A DNA stretch of 64,000 nt from Streptomyces sp. HNM0574 (GCF_012726235.1 NZ_JAASAH010000014.1:104636-168635); one strand, 5' to 3'. Shown: positions 9,167 to 17,824, counted from the stretch's first letter. Notes: generated by a model from the letters alone, not told the origin. Numbers and translations: made by a program.

Positions 9167-9184
9167 TAGTATGGTCGGACCATA
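9167..9184 (+). promoter_or_regulatory. lutA operator and -10 region
   Basis: The perfect 15-bp palindrome TATGGTCGGACCATA (9170-9184) contains TGGTCGGACCA, an exact match to the FadR/LldR consensus TNGTNNNACNA. It overlaps a probable -10 hexamer TAGTAT (9167-9172) and lies 20 bp before the lutA ATG. Binding here would block the promoter. Confidence 0.72.
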
Positions 9185-9204
9185 AATCGTTCCGGGGAGG
9201 TCCC

Positions 9205-9993
9205 ATGCGCATCGGACTCTTCGCCACCTGTCTGGGAGACACGCTGTTCCCGGACGCGGTGCAATCCACCGCCGTCCTGCTCACCCGGCTCGGGCACGAG
9301 GTCGTGTTCCCGCCGGGCCAGACCTGCTGCGGCCAGATGCACGTCAACACCGGCTACCAGCGCGAACCCGTCCCGCTGGTACGCGGCTTCGCCGAGCAGT
9401 TCGGCGACCCCTCCCTGGAGGCCGTCGTCATGCCCTCGGGCTCCTGCGCCGGGTCGGTACGCCACCAGCACGGGATCGTCGCCGAGCGGTACGGGGACGC
9501 GGCGCTGCGCTCCGGCGTGGCCCGGGTGCGGGAGAAGACCTACGAACTGTCCGAGCTGCTCGTCGACGTGCTGGGCGTGACGGACGTGGGCGCGTGGTTC
9601 CCGCACCGCGTCACCTACCACCCGACGTGCCACTCGCTGCGGATGCTGCGGGTCGGCGAGAAGCCGCTGCGGCTGCTGCGCGCCGTCGAGGGCATCGACC
9701 TGGCCGAGCTGCCGGAGGCCGACTCCTGCTGCGGGTTCGGCGGCACCTTCGCGGTGAAGAACGCCGCGACGTCCGGCGCGATGCTCCGGGCCAAGCTGCG
9801 CCACGTCACCGGCACCGGCGCCGAGGTGTGCACCGCGGGCGACTCCTCGTGCCTGATGCACATCGGAGGCGGTCTCTCCCGCCTCCGGGCCGGGACGCGC
9901 ACGCTGCACCTGGCGCAGATCCTCAGCTCCACCCGGCAGTCGCCGCTGACCCTGCCCCGTACGGACGAGACGCAGCCGGAGGCCGCCCGATGA
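9205..9993 (+). CDS. lutA: Lactate utilisation protein A (LutA), Fe-S oxidoreductase subunit
   Basis: A 262-residue protein with two CCG domains (cysteine-rich domains of heterodisulfide reductase type): QTCCGQMHVN near residue 43 and SCCGFGGTFAVKN near residue 178. It is preceded by GGGGAGG (9194-9200). LutABC oxidises L-lactate to pyruvate in the cytoplasm. The stop overlaps the lutB start (ATGA), so lutABC is a coupled operon. Confidence 0.93.
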   Translation: MRIGLFATCLGDTLFPDAVQSTAVLLTRLGHEVVFPPGQTCCGQMHVNTGYQREPVPLVRGFAEQFGDPSLEAVVMPSGSCAGSVRHQHGIVAERYGDAALRSGVARVREKTYELSELLVDVLGVTDVGAWFPHRVTYHPTCHSLRMLRVGEKPLRLLRAVEGIDLAELPEADSCCGFGGTFAVKNAATSGAMLRAKLRHVTGTGAEVCTAGDSSCLMHIGGGLSRLRAGTRTLHLAQILSSTRQSPLTLPRTDETQPEAAR

Positions 9994-11579
9994 ACGCGAA
10001 CGGCAGCAGCACCTTCCTCGGCATGCCCGCTCCCCCGCCCCGCTCGCCGTACGGCTCGGGGAACCTGCGCGGCACGGCGGCCTTCCCCGAGGCCGCGAAG
10101 GGCGCGATGCGGGACGAGCAGATGCGCCGCAACATCGGCAAGGCCACGCACTCGATCCGGGCCAAGCGGCTGTCCGTCACCGGGGAGCTGCCCGACTGGG
10201 AGGCGCTGCGGGACGCGGGCGCGGCCGTCAAGACCGACACCATGAACCGGCTGCCCGAGCTCCTGGAGCAGCTGGAGCGCAAGGTCACCGAGGCCGGCGG
10301 CACGGTGCACTGGGCCAGGGACGGGGACGAGGCCAACGCGATCGTCACCCGGCTGGTGAAGGAGACCGGCAGCGACGAGGCCGTGAAGGTCAAGTCGATG
10401 GCGACGCAGGAGACCGGCCTCAACGAGCACCTGGCGGCCGAGGGCGTCACGGCGTACGAGACCGACCTCGCCGAGCTGATCGTGCAGCTCGCCGACGACC
10501 GGCCCTCGCACATCCTGGTGCCCGCGATCCACCGGAACCGGGACGAGATCCGCGACATCTTCCTCGACGGCATCCCGGGCGTCGACCCCGGGCTGACCTC
10601 CGTGCCCGAGGACCTGGCCGCGGCGGCGCGGGCCTATCTGCGCGAGAAGTTCATGACCACGCGGGTGGCGGTCTCGGGGGCCAACTTCGGCATCGCCGAG
10701 ACGGGCACGCTGTCGGTCGTCGAGTCCGAGGGCAACGGGCGGATGTGCCTGACGCTGCCCGAGACGCTGATCACCGTGATGGGCATCGAGAAGGTGCTGC
10801 CGCGCTACCAGGACCTGGAGGTCTTCCTCCAGCTGCTGCCGCGCTCCTCCACCGGCGAGCGGATGAACCCGTACACCTCGATGTGGACGGGCGTCACCCC
10901 GGGCGACGGGCCGCAGGACTTCCACCTCGTGCTGCTCGACAACGGGCGGACGGCGGCGCTCGCCGACCGCGTCGGCCGCGAGGCGCTCAACTGCATCCGC
11001 TGCTCGGCCTGTCTGAACGTCTGCCCCGTCTACGAGCAGGCCGGCGGGCACGCCTACGGCTCGACCTACCCGGGCCCGATCGGCGCCGTTCTCACCCCGC
11101 AGCTGGCCGGGATGCACGCGGCCGAGGACGACCCCAACAGCTCGCTGCCGTACGCCTCCAGCCTGTGCGGGGCCTGCTTCGACGCCTGCCCCGTGAAGAT
11201 CGACATCCCCTCGCTGCTCGTCGAACTGCGGCACCAGCACACCGAGTCGGCCGGCCGGAGCGCCGAGTCGGCGGCGATGAAGGCCGCCGCCGGGGTGATG
11301 AAGCGGCCCCGGCTCTACACCGCGGCGCAGAAGGCGGCCGGGCTCGGTCACGTGCTCGGCGGCCGGGACGGGACCCTGCGGCGGCTGCCGCCCCCGTTCA
11401 CCGGCTGGAGCGACAGCCGGGACACTCCGGCCCCGCCGCGCCGCTCGTTCCGCTCCTGGCTCGCCTCCGACGAGGGCGCGGCGACGCTCGCGGCGGCGGC
11501 CGAGGAGGGCCGCCGGGCTCGCGCCGGGGAGCCGGGGAACGGTGAAGTGCAGGGCGGCGGAAGGGAGTCGGAGCAGTGA
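9990..11579 (+). CDS. lutB: Lactate utilisation protein B (LutB), 4Fe-4S protein
   Basis: A 529-residue protein. The N-terminal two thirds is the LUD domain (about 70-310). Two ferredoxin-type clusters follow: CIRCSACLNVCPVYEQ and CGACFDACPVKIDIP. The start ATG 9990 overlaps the lutA stop; an upstream in-frame extension is a shadow inside lutA. It passes electrons from lactate oxidation with LutA and LutC. The C-terminus is a low-complexity Gly/Ala/Arg tail. Confidence 0.94.
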   Translation: MNANGSSTFLGMPAPPPRSPYGSGNLRGTAAFPEAAKGAMRDEQMRRNIGKATHSIRAKRLSVTGELPDWEALRDAGAAVKTDTMNRLPELLEQLERKVTEAGGTVHWARDGDEANAIVTRLVKETGSDEAVKVKSMATQETGLNEHLAAEGVTAYETDLAELIVQLADDRPSHILVPAIHRNRDEIRDIFLDGIPGVDPGLTSVPEDLAAAARAYLREKFMTTRVAVSGANFGIAETGTLSVVESEGNGRMCLTLPETLITVMGIEKVLPRYQDLEVFLQLLPRSSTGERMNPYTSMWTGVTPGDGPQDFHLVLLDNGRTAALADRVGREALNCIRCSACLNVCPVYEQAGGHAYGSTYPGPIGAVLTPQLAGMHAAEDDPNSSLPYASSLCGACFDACPVKIDIPSLLVELRHQHTESAGRSAESAAMKAAAGVMKRPRLYTAAQKAAGLGHVLGGRDGTLRRLPPPFTGWSDSRDTPAPPRRSFRSWLASDEGAATLAAAAEEGRRARAGEPGNGEVQGGGRESEQ

Positions 11580-12235
11580 GCGAGGACGTGACGGCACGCG
11601 GGACGGTGCTCGGGCGGGTGCGGGACGCGCTCGCGCTGAGCCGCCCTGAGGGCTCCCCTCCCCCGGACGTCCCCCGCGCCTACCGCACCGGGCGGACGCT
11701 GCCCGACGCGGAGCGGCTGGCCCTGTTCACCGACCGGCTGGTCGACTACCGGGCGCGGGTGACCCCGTGCACGGCGGCCGCCACGGCCGAGGTGCTGACC
11801 GGGCTGCTGCGCGGGCACGGGGTGCGGCGGGTCGGCGTCCCGCCGGGGCTGGACGTCTCGTGGCGGGCCGCGCTGGAGGCGGAGCTGGACGAGGTGCGCG
11901 AGGACGGGCCCGCGGCGCCGCCGCCCCAACTGGCCACGCTGGACGCGGTGGTGACGTCCTCGGCGGTGAGCTGCGCGGAGACCGGCACGGTCTTCCTCGA
12001 CGGTTCGCCGGACCAGGGCCGCCGCGCCCTGTCCCTCGTCCCGGACCTGCACGTGTGCGTGGTGGACCTGTCGAGCGTCGAGGCCGGGGTGCCGGAGGCC
12101 GTGGCCCGGCTGGTGCCGGAGCGGCCGACGACGCTGATCAGCGGGCCCTCGGCCACCTCCGACATCGAGCTGGAGCGGGTCGAGGGCGTGCACGGGCCGC
12201 GCACCCTGGAGGTCGTGATCCGTACGGACGCCTGA
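11576..12235 (+). CDS. lutC: Lactate utilisation protein C (LutC)
   Basis: A 219-residue LUD-domain protein with the family sequence ISGPSATSDIELERVEGVHG near the C-terminus and VSCAETGTVFLDG in the middle. The GTG start overlaps the lutB stop (GTGA). It is the third subunit of the LutABC lactate dehydrogenase system. Confidence 0.93.
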   Translation: MSEDVTARGTVLGRVRDALALSRPEGSPPPDVPRAYRTGRTLPDAERLALFTDRLVDYRARVTPCTAAATAEVLTGLLRGHGVRRVGVPPGLDVSWRAALEAELDEVREDGPAAPPPQLATLDAVVTSSAVSCAETGTVFLDGSPDQGRRALSLVPDLHVCVVDLSSVEAGVPEAVARLVPERPTTLISGPSATSDIELERVEGVHGPRTLEVVIRTDA

Positions 12236-12258
12236 GCCGGCGCCGTGCAAACGGCGGA

Positions 12259-12290
12259 CGCCGGGCGGGAGTTGAGGAACCCGCCCGGCG
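12259..12290. terminator. Bidirectional terminator between lutC and mscR
   Basis: The perfect 11-bp stem CGCCGGGCGGG (12259-12269) pairs with 12280-12290 across a 10-nt loop, placed between convergent genes. Confidence 0.72.
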
Positions 12291-12302
12291 CCCCCACCGG
12301 GC

Positions 12303-13388
12303 TCAGAGGACCACGACGGAGCGGAGGACCTCGCCGCGGCGCATCCGCGCGAACGCCTCCTCGACGTCGTCCAGGCCGATCTTCTCCGTCACGAAGCCCT
12401 TGAGGTCGAGCTTTCCGCTGAGGTGCAGGTCGATCAGGATCGGGAAGTCCCGGCTGGGCAGCGCGTCCCCGTACCAGGAGGACTTGAGGGAGCCGCCGCG
12501 GCCGAAGAGGTCGATCAGCGGCAGCTCGACCTTCTGCTCCGGGTCCGGCACCCCGACCTGGACCAGGGTGCCCGCGAGATCGCGCATGTAGAAGCCCTGC
12601 CGGTAGGTCTCCGGGCGGCCGACGGCCTCGACGACGACGTCCGCGCCGTTGCCCCCGGTGAGCTGCCGTACGGCCTCGACGGGGTCGGTGTGGCGGGAGT
12701 TGACGACGTGGGTGGCGCCGAAGCGGAGGGCGCCGTCGAGCTTCCGCTCGTCGATGTCGACGGCGATGACGCGGCGCGCGCCGGCCAACGAGGCGCCCGC
12801 GACGGCCGCGTTGCCGACCCCGCCGCAGCCGATCACCGCGACGGTGTCGCCGCTGGTGACGCCGCCGGTGTTGACCGAGGCGCCGTAACCGGCCATCACC
12901 CCGCAGCCGATGAGGCCCGCCACCTCGGGCCGGGCCGCCGGGTCGACGCGTACCGCCTGGCCCGCGGCGACCAGGGTCTTCTCGGCGAAGGCCCCGATGC
13001 CCAGCGCGGGCGTGAGCGGGGTGCCGTCGAGCAGCGTCATGGGCTGGGCGGCGTTGCCGGAGTCGAAGCAGTACCAGGGCCGGCCGCGGCGGCAGGACCG
13101 GCAGCTGCCGCAGGGCGCGCGCCAGGCGAGGACGACGTAGTCGCCGGGCCGCAGATCGGTGACGCCCTCGCCGACCTCCTCCACGACGCCCGCCGCCTCG
13201 TGGCCGAGCAGGAAGGGGAATTCGTCGTTGACGGCGCCGTCCCGGTAGTGCAGATCGGTGTGGCAGACACCGCACGCCTGGACGGAGACCAGGGCCTCAC
13301 CAGGGCCGGGGTCCGGCACCGAAATCGTCTGCACCTCGACCGGAGCGCCTTGCTTGCCCGCAATCACAGCAGGGACTTCGTGCGGCAT
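12303..13388 (-). CDS. mscR: S-(hydroxymethyl)mycothiol dehydrogenase (mycothiol-dependent formaldehyde dehydrogenase)
   Basis: A 361-residue zinc-dependent medium-chain alcohol dehydrogenase. It shows the catalytic zinc site CGVCHTDLHYRDG and GHEAAGVVEEVG, the structural zinc cysteines CGSCRSCRRGRPWYC, and a Rossmann motif VIGCGGVGNAAVAGA. Members with this spacing and the C-terminal SSWYGDALPSRDFPILI segment oxidise the adduct of formaldehyde and mycothiol. The ATG at 13388 has GAGGGAG upstream; an in-frame ATG 18 codons earlier lies in promoter sequence. The MBL-fold hydrolase often found beside mscR is absent. Its promoter resembles that of the Rieske ferredoxin gene. Confidence 0.85.
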   Translation of the reverse strand: MPHEVPAVIAGKQGAPVEVQTISVPDPGPGEALVSVQACGVCHTDLHYRDGAVNDEFPFLLGHEAAGVVEEVGEGVTDLRPGDYVVLAWRAPCGSCRSCRRGRPWYCFDSGNAAQPMTLLDGTPLTPALGIGAFAEKTLVAAGQAVRVDPAARPEVAGLIGCGVMAGYGASVNTGGVTSGDTVAVIGCGGVGNAAVAGASLAGARRVIAVDIDERKLDGALRFGATHVVNSRHTDPVEAVRQLTGGNGADVVVEAVGRPETYRQGFYMRDLAGTLVQVGVPDPEQKVELPLIDLFGRGGSLKSSWYGDALPSRDFPILIDLHLSGKLDLKGFVTEKIGLDDVEEAFARMRRGEVLRSVVVL

Positions 13389-13404
13389 GATCGCTCCCTC
13401 AACT

Positions 13405-13470
13405 GTTGCGTACTGCACGACCAGTTGCGTTATGAGAGACATACTGGGAACGACCGCGGGCCACCGTCAA
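13405..13470 (-). promoter_or_regulatory. mscR promoter with GTTGCG boxes
   Basis: On the minus strand TTGACG (13465-13470) and CAGTAT (13441-13446) are 18 nt apart. Just downstream, two directly repeated boxes, read on the plus strand as GTTGCGTA (13405-13412) and GTTGCGTTA (13424-13432), lie where an operator would block transcription. The layout mirrors the Rieske gene promoter at 14503-14567. Confidence 0.62.
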
Positions 13471-13512
13471 CCCCCGCGCGTCACGACTTGGTCACCCCGG
13501 GCGACGAGCCGC

Positions 13513-13540
13513 GGGCGGGGCCGGAACACCGGCCCCGCCC
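13513..13540 (-). terminator. Terminator after IclR regulator gene
   Basis: The perfect 12-bp stem GGGCGGGGCCGG (13513-13524) with loop AACA pairs with 13529-13540. It lies downstream of the minus-strand regulator gene ending at 13628. Confidence 0.7.
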
Positions 13541-13627
13541 TGCGGGTTCGTCAACTCCGGCGCGCGAGTGGGAGGTTCGCCGCGCGGCACGCCGGGCGCA
13601 CGGGAGGCGCGGCCCGGCGCACGGGTG

Positions 13628-14446
13628 TCAGTAGCGGTATCCCATCCGCCGTGAGAGCTCCGCGGCCGCCGCCATCGTGCATTTGATCAGCTCCTCGAAG
13701 GTCTCTCCCTCGAGCCGGTACGCGGGACCCGAGACGCTGATCGCGCCGATCACGTCGCCGTCGTGCGCGTGCACCGGTGCGGCCACCGCGTGCAGTCCGA
13801 CCTCCAGTTCGTCCATCGCGACGGCGAAGCCGTTGGCGCGCACCGCGTCCAGCTGCGCCCGCAGTTCGCCCGCGACGGTCACCGTGCGTTCGGTGATCCG
13901 TGCCGATTTGCGGGCGAGGATGCTCTCCCGGACCGACTTGGGCTCGTGCGCGAGCAGCACCTTGCCGCTGGAGGTCGCGTGCAGCGGGGTCCGGCGGCCG
14001 AGCCAGTTCTGCGCCGTGACGGACGAAGTGCCGCGCGCCTGCATGATGTTGACCGCGGCGTCGTCGTCCAGCACCGCGATGTTCGCCGTCTCCCCCACCT
14101 CGGCCGCCAGGTCGCGGCAGACGGGGGCTCCCTCCTGGGAGATGTCCAGCCGGGCCGCGGCCGATCCGGCGAGGCGCAGCACTCCGGCGCCCAGGTAGTA
14201 CTTGCCGCGGTCCTGCTCCTGAGCGACGAGTCCGCGGTTCTCCAGAACGCCGAGCAGCCGGAAGGCGGTCGACTTGTGGACGTTCAACTCGTCCGCGATC
14301 TCGGTCACTCCGGCCTCGCCGTGCTGGGCGAGGATCTCCATCACGCTGACCGCGCGGTCGACGGACTGCACGCCGCCCGCGGTCCCCTTCGTGGCCCTCT
14401 CTTCCGCCTTGTCCTCGGCCTTCTTGTCCTCCGTCTTGTCGGTCAT
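13628..14446 (-). CDS. IclR family transcriptional regulator
   Basis: A 272-residue regulator. A charged N-terminal tail (about 30 residues, Lys/Glu/Asp-rich) precedes the winged helix (QSVDRAVSVMEILAQHG, VHKSTAFRLLGVLENRGLV) and the IclR effector domain (about 110-270, with LGRRTPLHATSSGKVLLAH and GAISVSGPAYRL). ATG 14446 is chosen because GGTGGAG lies 8 nt upstream. It is divergent from the Rieske ferredoxin-reductase operon, and a perfect 14-bp inverted repeat lies in between. It is the likely regulator of that operon and, by shared boxes, of mscR. Confidence 0.9.
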   Translation of the reverse strand: MTDKTEDKKAEDKAEERATKGTAGGVQSVDRAVSVMEILAQHGEAGVTEIADELNVHKSTAFRLLGVLENRGLVAQEQDRGKYYLGAGVLRLAGSAAARLDISQEGAPVCRDLAAEVGETANIAVLDDDAAVNIMQARGTSSVTAQNWLGRRTPLHATSSGKVLLAHEPKSVRESILARKSARITERTVTVAGELRAQLDAVRANGFAVAMDELEVGLHAVAAPVHAHDGDVIGAISVSGPAYRLEGETFEELIKCTMAAAAELSRRMGYRY

Positions 14447-14502
14447 GTGTTCAACTCCACCGTCCATGTGGCTGGTTGGCACGCCCGTTTGCCAGGAATC
14501 CC

Positions 14503-14567
14503 TTGACGCGCGCCCCTGCTGTCTGGATTCTGTTGCGCATCACGCTATGTCGTGCGTGATGCGCAAC
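14503..14567 (+). promoter_or_regulatory. Rieske operon promoter with perfect inverted-repeat operator
   Basis: TTGACG (14503-14508) and GATTCT (14526-14531) are 17 nt apart. Starting at the next base, GTTGCGCATCACGC (14532-14545) is inverted at 14554-14567 with an 8-nt spacer. A regulator bound there would cover the transcription start. Confidence 0.72.
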
Positions 14568-14600
14568 GAGCATGGTACCGAAGAGTACGAGGGGGACCCA

Positions 14601-14969
14601 GTGATTCCCGTCTGCCGTCTGGAGGACCTGCCCGAGGGCGAGTCCGTCCGCATTGCCACGCAGCCTCCGATCGCCGTCTTCCACGCCGACGGCGAGGTGT
14701 ACGCCATCGATGACACCTGCACCCACCAGGACGCGTCCCTGTCCGAGGGCTTCCTGGAGGGCTGCTTCATCGAATGCCCGCTCCACGAGGCTTCATTCGA
14801 CCTCCGTACGGGGGCGCCGACCTGCCTCCCCGCTCGTCGCCCCGTCCGCACCCACCGCGTGACCGTCGAGGACGGCACGGTGTACGTCCACGCGGCAGCC
14901 GATGCCGTGACCGCAGATGCCGGGACCGCGCACTCCGCCGCGATCCCCCGTGAAGGGAGTGCCGCATGA
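14601..14969 (+). CDS. Rieske [2Fe-2S] ferredoxin
   Basis: A 122-residue small electron-transfer protein. The Rieske ligands are Cys40-X-His42 and Cys59-X2-His62 (CTH and CPLH). GTG 14601 follows GAGGGGGA. The tail after residue 100 is Ala-rich. It is translationally coupled (ATGA overlap) to the ferredoxin reductase. Such pairs feed electrons to a Rieske non-heme oxygenase, but no oxygenase alpha subunit is present in the window. The partner must be elsewhere, possibly a demethylase whose formaldehyde would be removed by the mscR product. Confidence 0.9.
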   Translation: MIPVCRLEDLPEGESVRIATQPPIAVFHADGEVYAIDDTCTHQDASLSEGFLEGCFIECPLHEASFDLRTGAPTCLPARRPVRTHRVTVEDGTVYVHAAADAVTADAGTAHSAAIPREGSAA

Positions 14970-16138
14970 GGACCATCACCGTCGTCGGAGCATCACTGGC
15001 CGGCCTGTACACCGCCACCGCACTGCGTGACCAGGGCTTCGACGGGCGCCTGGTCATCGCGGGCGACGAGCCGCACCGGCCCTACGACCGGCCGCCCCTC
15101 TCCAAGGGCTTCCTCACCGGTGACCTGACGCGCGAACAGATCGCCCTCGCCCCTGCCGAGGACGAGGCGGCGCTCGACGCCGAGTGGCTGCTCGGCGCCC
15201 GCGCCCGCCGCCTCGAACCGGGCTCGCGCACCGTCGAGTTCGAGGACGGCCGGCGGGTGACCACCGACGGGCTGGTGATCGCCACCGGCGCCGCCGCGCG
15301 GTGGCTGCCGGGCGAGCGCCTCGCCGGGGTGCACACCCTGCGCACCCTGGACGACGCGGAGGCGCTCGGCGCCGAACTGTCCGCCGGGCAGCGGCAGATC
15401 GTCGTCATCGGCGGCGGGTTCATCGGCGCCGAGGTGGCCTCCTCCTGCGCGGCCGGGGGGCACCTGGTGACGGTCGTGGAGGCCGCGCTGCAACCGCTGA
15501 TCGGGCAGCTCGGCGAGGCGATGGCGCACGAGTGCGCCAAGCTGCACGCGGACCACGGCGTCCAGCTGCTGTGCGGCACCGGCGTCGCCTCCCTGCTGGA
15601 CGACGGCGCGGGCCGGGTCCGCGGCGTCGAGCTCTCGGACGGGCGGACCCTCGACGCCGACGTGGTCGTCGTCGGCATCGGCGCGAGCCCGAGCACCGGC
15701 TGGCTGGAGGACTCCGGACTGCCCCTGGACGACGGGGTGGTGGCCGACGCGGGCTGCGTCACGCCGGTGCCCGGCATCGTCGCGGTCGGCGACGTGGTGC
15801 GCACGGCCGGGTCCCGCGCCGAGCACTGGAGCAGTGCCACGGCGCAGGCCGGCATCGCCGCGCGCAACCTCCTGGCCGGCGCGACCGTCGAGACGCACCG
15901 CCCGCTGCCGTACTTCTGGTCGGACCAGTACGGGACGCGGCTGCAGTTCGCCGGACGGCACCGTCCCGGTGACACCGTCCGGATCGCCGAGGGCTCCCCG
16001 GACGACCGCAGCTTCCTCGCCGTCTACGAGAACCCGGAGACCGGCGGCACGACGGCGGCGCTCGCGCTGAACCGCCCGCGCGCCTTCACCCGCACCCGCC
16101 GGGCGCTCGCCCGGGAGACCCTGCCCGCGGCGCTGTGA
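14966..16138 (+). CDS. FAD-dependent ferredoxin reductase
   Basis: A 390-residue pyridine nucleotide-disulphide oxidoreductase of the BphA4/RhlD type. The N-terminal FAD site is VVGASLAGLYTATALRDQGF, followed by RPYDRPPLSKGFL. A second Rossmann motif for NAD(P)H is VIGGGFIGAEVASS (about residue 147), and the C-terminal FAD motif is VAVGDVVRT. The C-terminal reductase domain includes YFWSDQYGTRLQFAG. It transfers electrons from NAD(P)H to the Rieske ferredoxin encoded just upstream. Confidence 0.92.
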   Translation: MRTITVVGASLAGLYTATALRDQGFDGRLVIAGDEPHRPYDRPPLSKGFLTGDLTREQIALAPAEDEAALDAEWLLGARARRLEPGSRTVEFEDGRRVTTDGLVIATGAAARWLPGERLAGVHTLRTLDDAEALGAELSAGQRQIVVIGGGFIGAEVASSCAAGGHLVTVVEAALQPLIGQLGEAMAHECAKLHADHGVQLLCGTGVASLLDDGAGRVRGVELSDGRTLDADVVVVGIGASPSTGWLEDSGLPLDDGVVADAGCVTPVPGIVAVGDVVRTAGSRAEHWSSATAQAGIAARNLLAGATVETHRPLPYFWSDQYGTRLQFAGRHRPGDTVRIAEGSPDDRSFLAVYENPETGGTTAALALNRPRAFTRTRRALARETLPAAL

Positions 16139-16183
16139 CCCGGCAACTCGGGGCCACAGCAGGCGGGTCGACGGCGGGAGCGG

Positions 16184-17824
16184 TCAGGTCCGCGGCAGCC
16201 CGAGCAGGCGCACGGCCTGTTCGCGCATCTCGACCTTGCGGACCTTCCCCGTGACCGTCATCGGGAACTCGTCGACCACGTGCACGTAGCGCGGGACCTT
16301 GAAGTGGGCGAGCCTGCCCCGGCAGTGGTCCCGCAGCGCCTCCGCGTCCAGCGGGCGCGTACCCTCCCGCATCCGCAGCCAGACCATCAGCTCCTCGCCG
16401 TACTTCTCGTCGGGCACCCCGATGACCTGGGCGTCCAGGATGTCGGGGTGGCCGAGCAGGAACTCCTCGATCTCGCGCGGGTAGATGTTCTCGCCGCCGC
16501 GGATCACCATGTCCTTGATCCGGCCGGTGATCCGGACGTAGCCCTCCTCGTCCATCACGGCGAGGTCGCCGGTGTGCATCCAGCGCGCCGCGTCGATGGC
16601 CTCCGCCGTCTTCTCCGGCTCGTCCCAGTAGCCGAGCATCACCGAGTAGCCGCGGGTGCACAGTTCGCCGGGTTCGCCGCGGGGCACGGTCAGCCCGGAG
16701 TCCGGGTCGACGACCTTCAGCTCCAGGTGCGGGCCCACCCGGCCGACGGTGCCGACCCGGCGCTCCGGCGGGTCGTCGGCGCGGGTCTGGCTGGAGACGG
16801 GCGAGGTCTCCGTCATGCCGTAGCAGATCGCCACCTCGGCCATGCCGAGCCGCTCGATGACCTGGCGCATCACCTCGGCCGGGCAGGTGGACCCGGCCAT
16901 GATGCCGGTCCGCAGCGAAGAGACGTCGCGGGACTCCAGCGAGGGCTCATTGAGCATCGCGATGAACATCGTCGGCACGCCGTACAGGGAGGTGCAGCGC
17001 TCCTCGGCCACGGCGGCGAGAGTGACGGCCGGCTCGAAGGACGGGGCCGGGACGATCATGGCGGAGCCGTGCGTGGTGCACGCGAGGTTGCCCATCACCA
17101 TGCCGAAGCAGTGGTAGAAGGGCACCGGGATGCACACCCGGTCCCGCTCGGTGTAGCCGCACAACTCCCCCACGAAGAAACCGTTGTTGAGGATGTTGTG
17201 GTGCGAGAGCGTCGCGCCCTTGGGGAAGCCGGTGGTGCCCGAGGTGTACTGGATGTTGACCGGGTCGTCGCTGCTGAGCGCCGCCTGCCGGGCCGCCAGC
17301 GCCGCCGGGTCCGCGTCCTTCCCCGAGGCCAGCAGCCCGTCCCACTCCGCGCTGTCGAAGAGCAGCACGTGCTCCAGGTCCGGGCAGCGCGGTCCGGCCT
17401 CGGCCAGCATGCCCGCGTAGTCGGAGGACTTGTGCTCCCGCGCCGCGAACACCGCGCGCACCCCGGACTGCCGCAGCACGTACTCCAGCTCGTGCGTGCG
17501 GTAGGCCGGGTTGATGTTGACGAGTACGGTGCCGGCCTTCGCCGTCGCGTACTGGAGCAGCGTCCACTCGGCGCGGTTGGGCGACCAGACGCCGACCCGG
17601 TCGCCCTTGGCCAGGCCCATGGCCAGCAGTCCGCGCGCGAGGACGTCGACGTCCTCGCAGAAGGCGGCGTAGGTCCAGCGGCGGCCGGTGGCGTACTCGA
17701 CGAGGGCCTCCCGGGCGGGGAAGCGGGCCGCGGTGCGGTCCAGGTTGTCGCCGATGGTGTCACCGAGCAGCGGCACGGTGGAGGGGCCTGATGCGTAACT
17801 GGGCACTGCGGGCGCGGTCGGCAC
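16184..17824 (-). CDS. Acyl-CoA synthetase (AMP-binding, FadD-like)
   Basis: A 546-residue ANL-superfamily ligase that activates a fatty or other carboxylic acid through an acyl-adenylate. It shows the P-loop YTSGTTGFPKG, the motif YGMTETSPV, the hinge ITGRIKDMVIRGGENIYPRE and the C-terminal lysine region MTVTGKVRKVEMRE. GTG 17824 is chosen because AGGAGG lies 6 nt upstream; an in-frame GTG at 17866 lacks a site. Chain-length preference cannot be read from sequence. Confidence 0.9.
   Translation of the reverse strand: MPTAPAVPSYASGPSTVPLLGDTIGDNLDRTAARFPAREALVEYATGRRWTYAAFCEDVDVLARGLLAMGLAKGDRVGVWSPNRAEWTLLQYATAKAGTVLVNINPAYRTHELEYVLRQSGVRAVFAAREHKSSDYAGMLAEAGPRCPDLEHVLLFDSAEWDGLLASGKDADPAALAARQAALSSDDPVNIQYTSGTTGFPKGATLSHHNILNNGFFVGELCGYTERDRVCIPVPFYHCFGMVMGNLACTTHGSAMIVPAPSFEPAVTLAAVAEERCTSLYGVPTMFIAMLNEPSLESRDVSSLRTGIMAGSTCPAEVMRQVIERLGMAEVAICYGMTETSPVSSQTRADDPPERRVGTVGRVGPHLELKVVDPDSGLTVPRGEPGELCTRGYSVMLGYWDEPEKTAEAIDAARWMHTGDLAVMDEEGYVRITGRIKDMVIRGGENIYPREIEEFLLGHPDILDAQVIGVPDEKYGEELMVWLRMREGTRPLDAEALRDHCRGRLAHFKVPRYVHVVDEFPMTVTGKVRKVEMREQAVRLLGLPRT

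Noticed and set aside
12738..13275. Minus-strand Arg-rich frames overlapping mscR
   Set aside because: Shadow of the real mscR frame, which has complete zinc and cofactor motifs.
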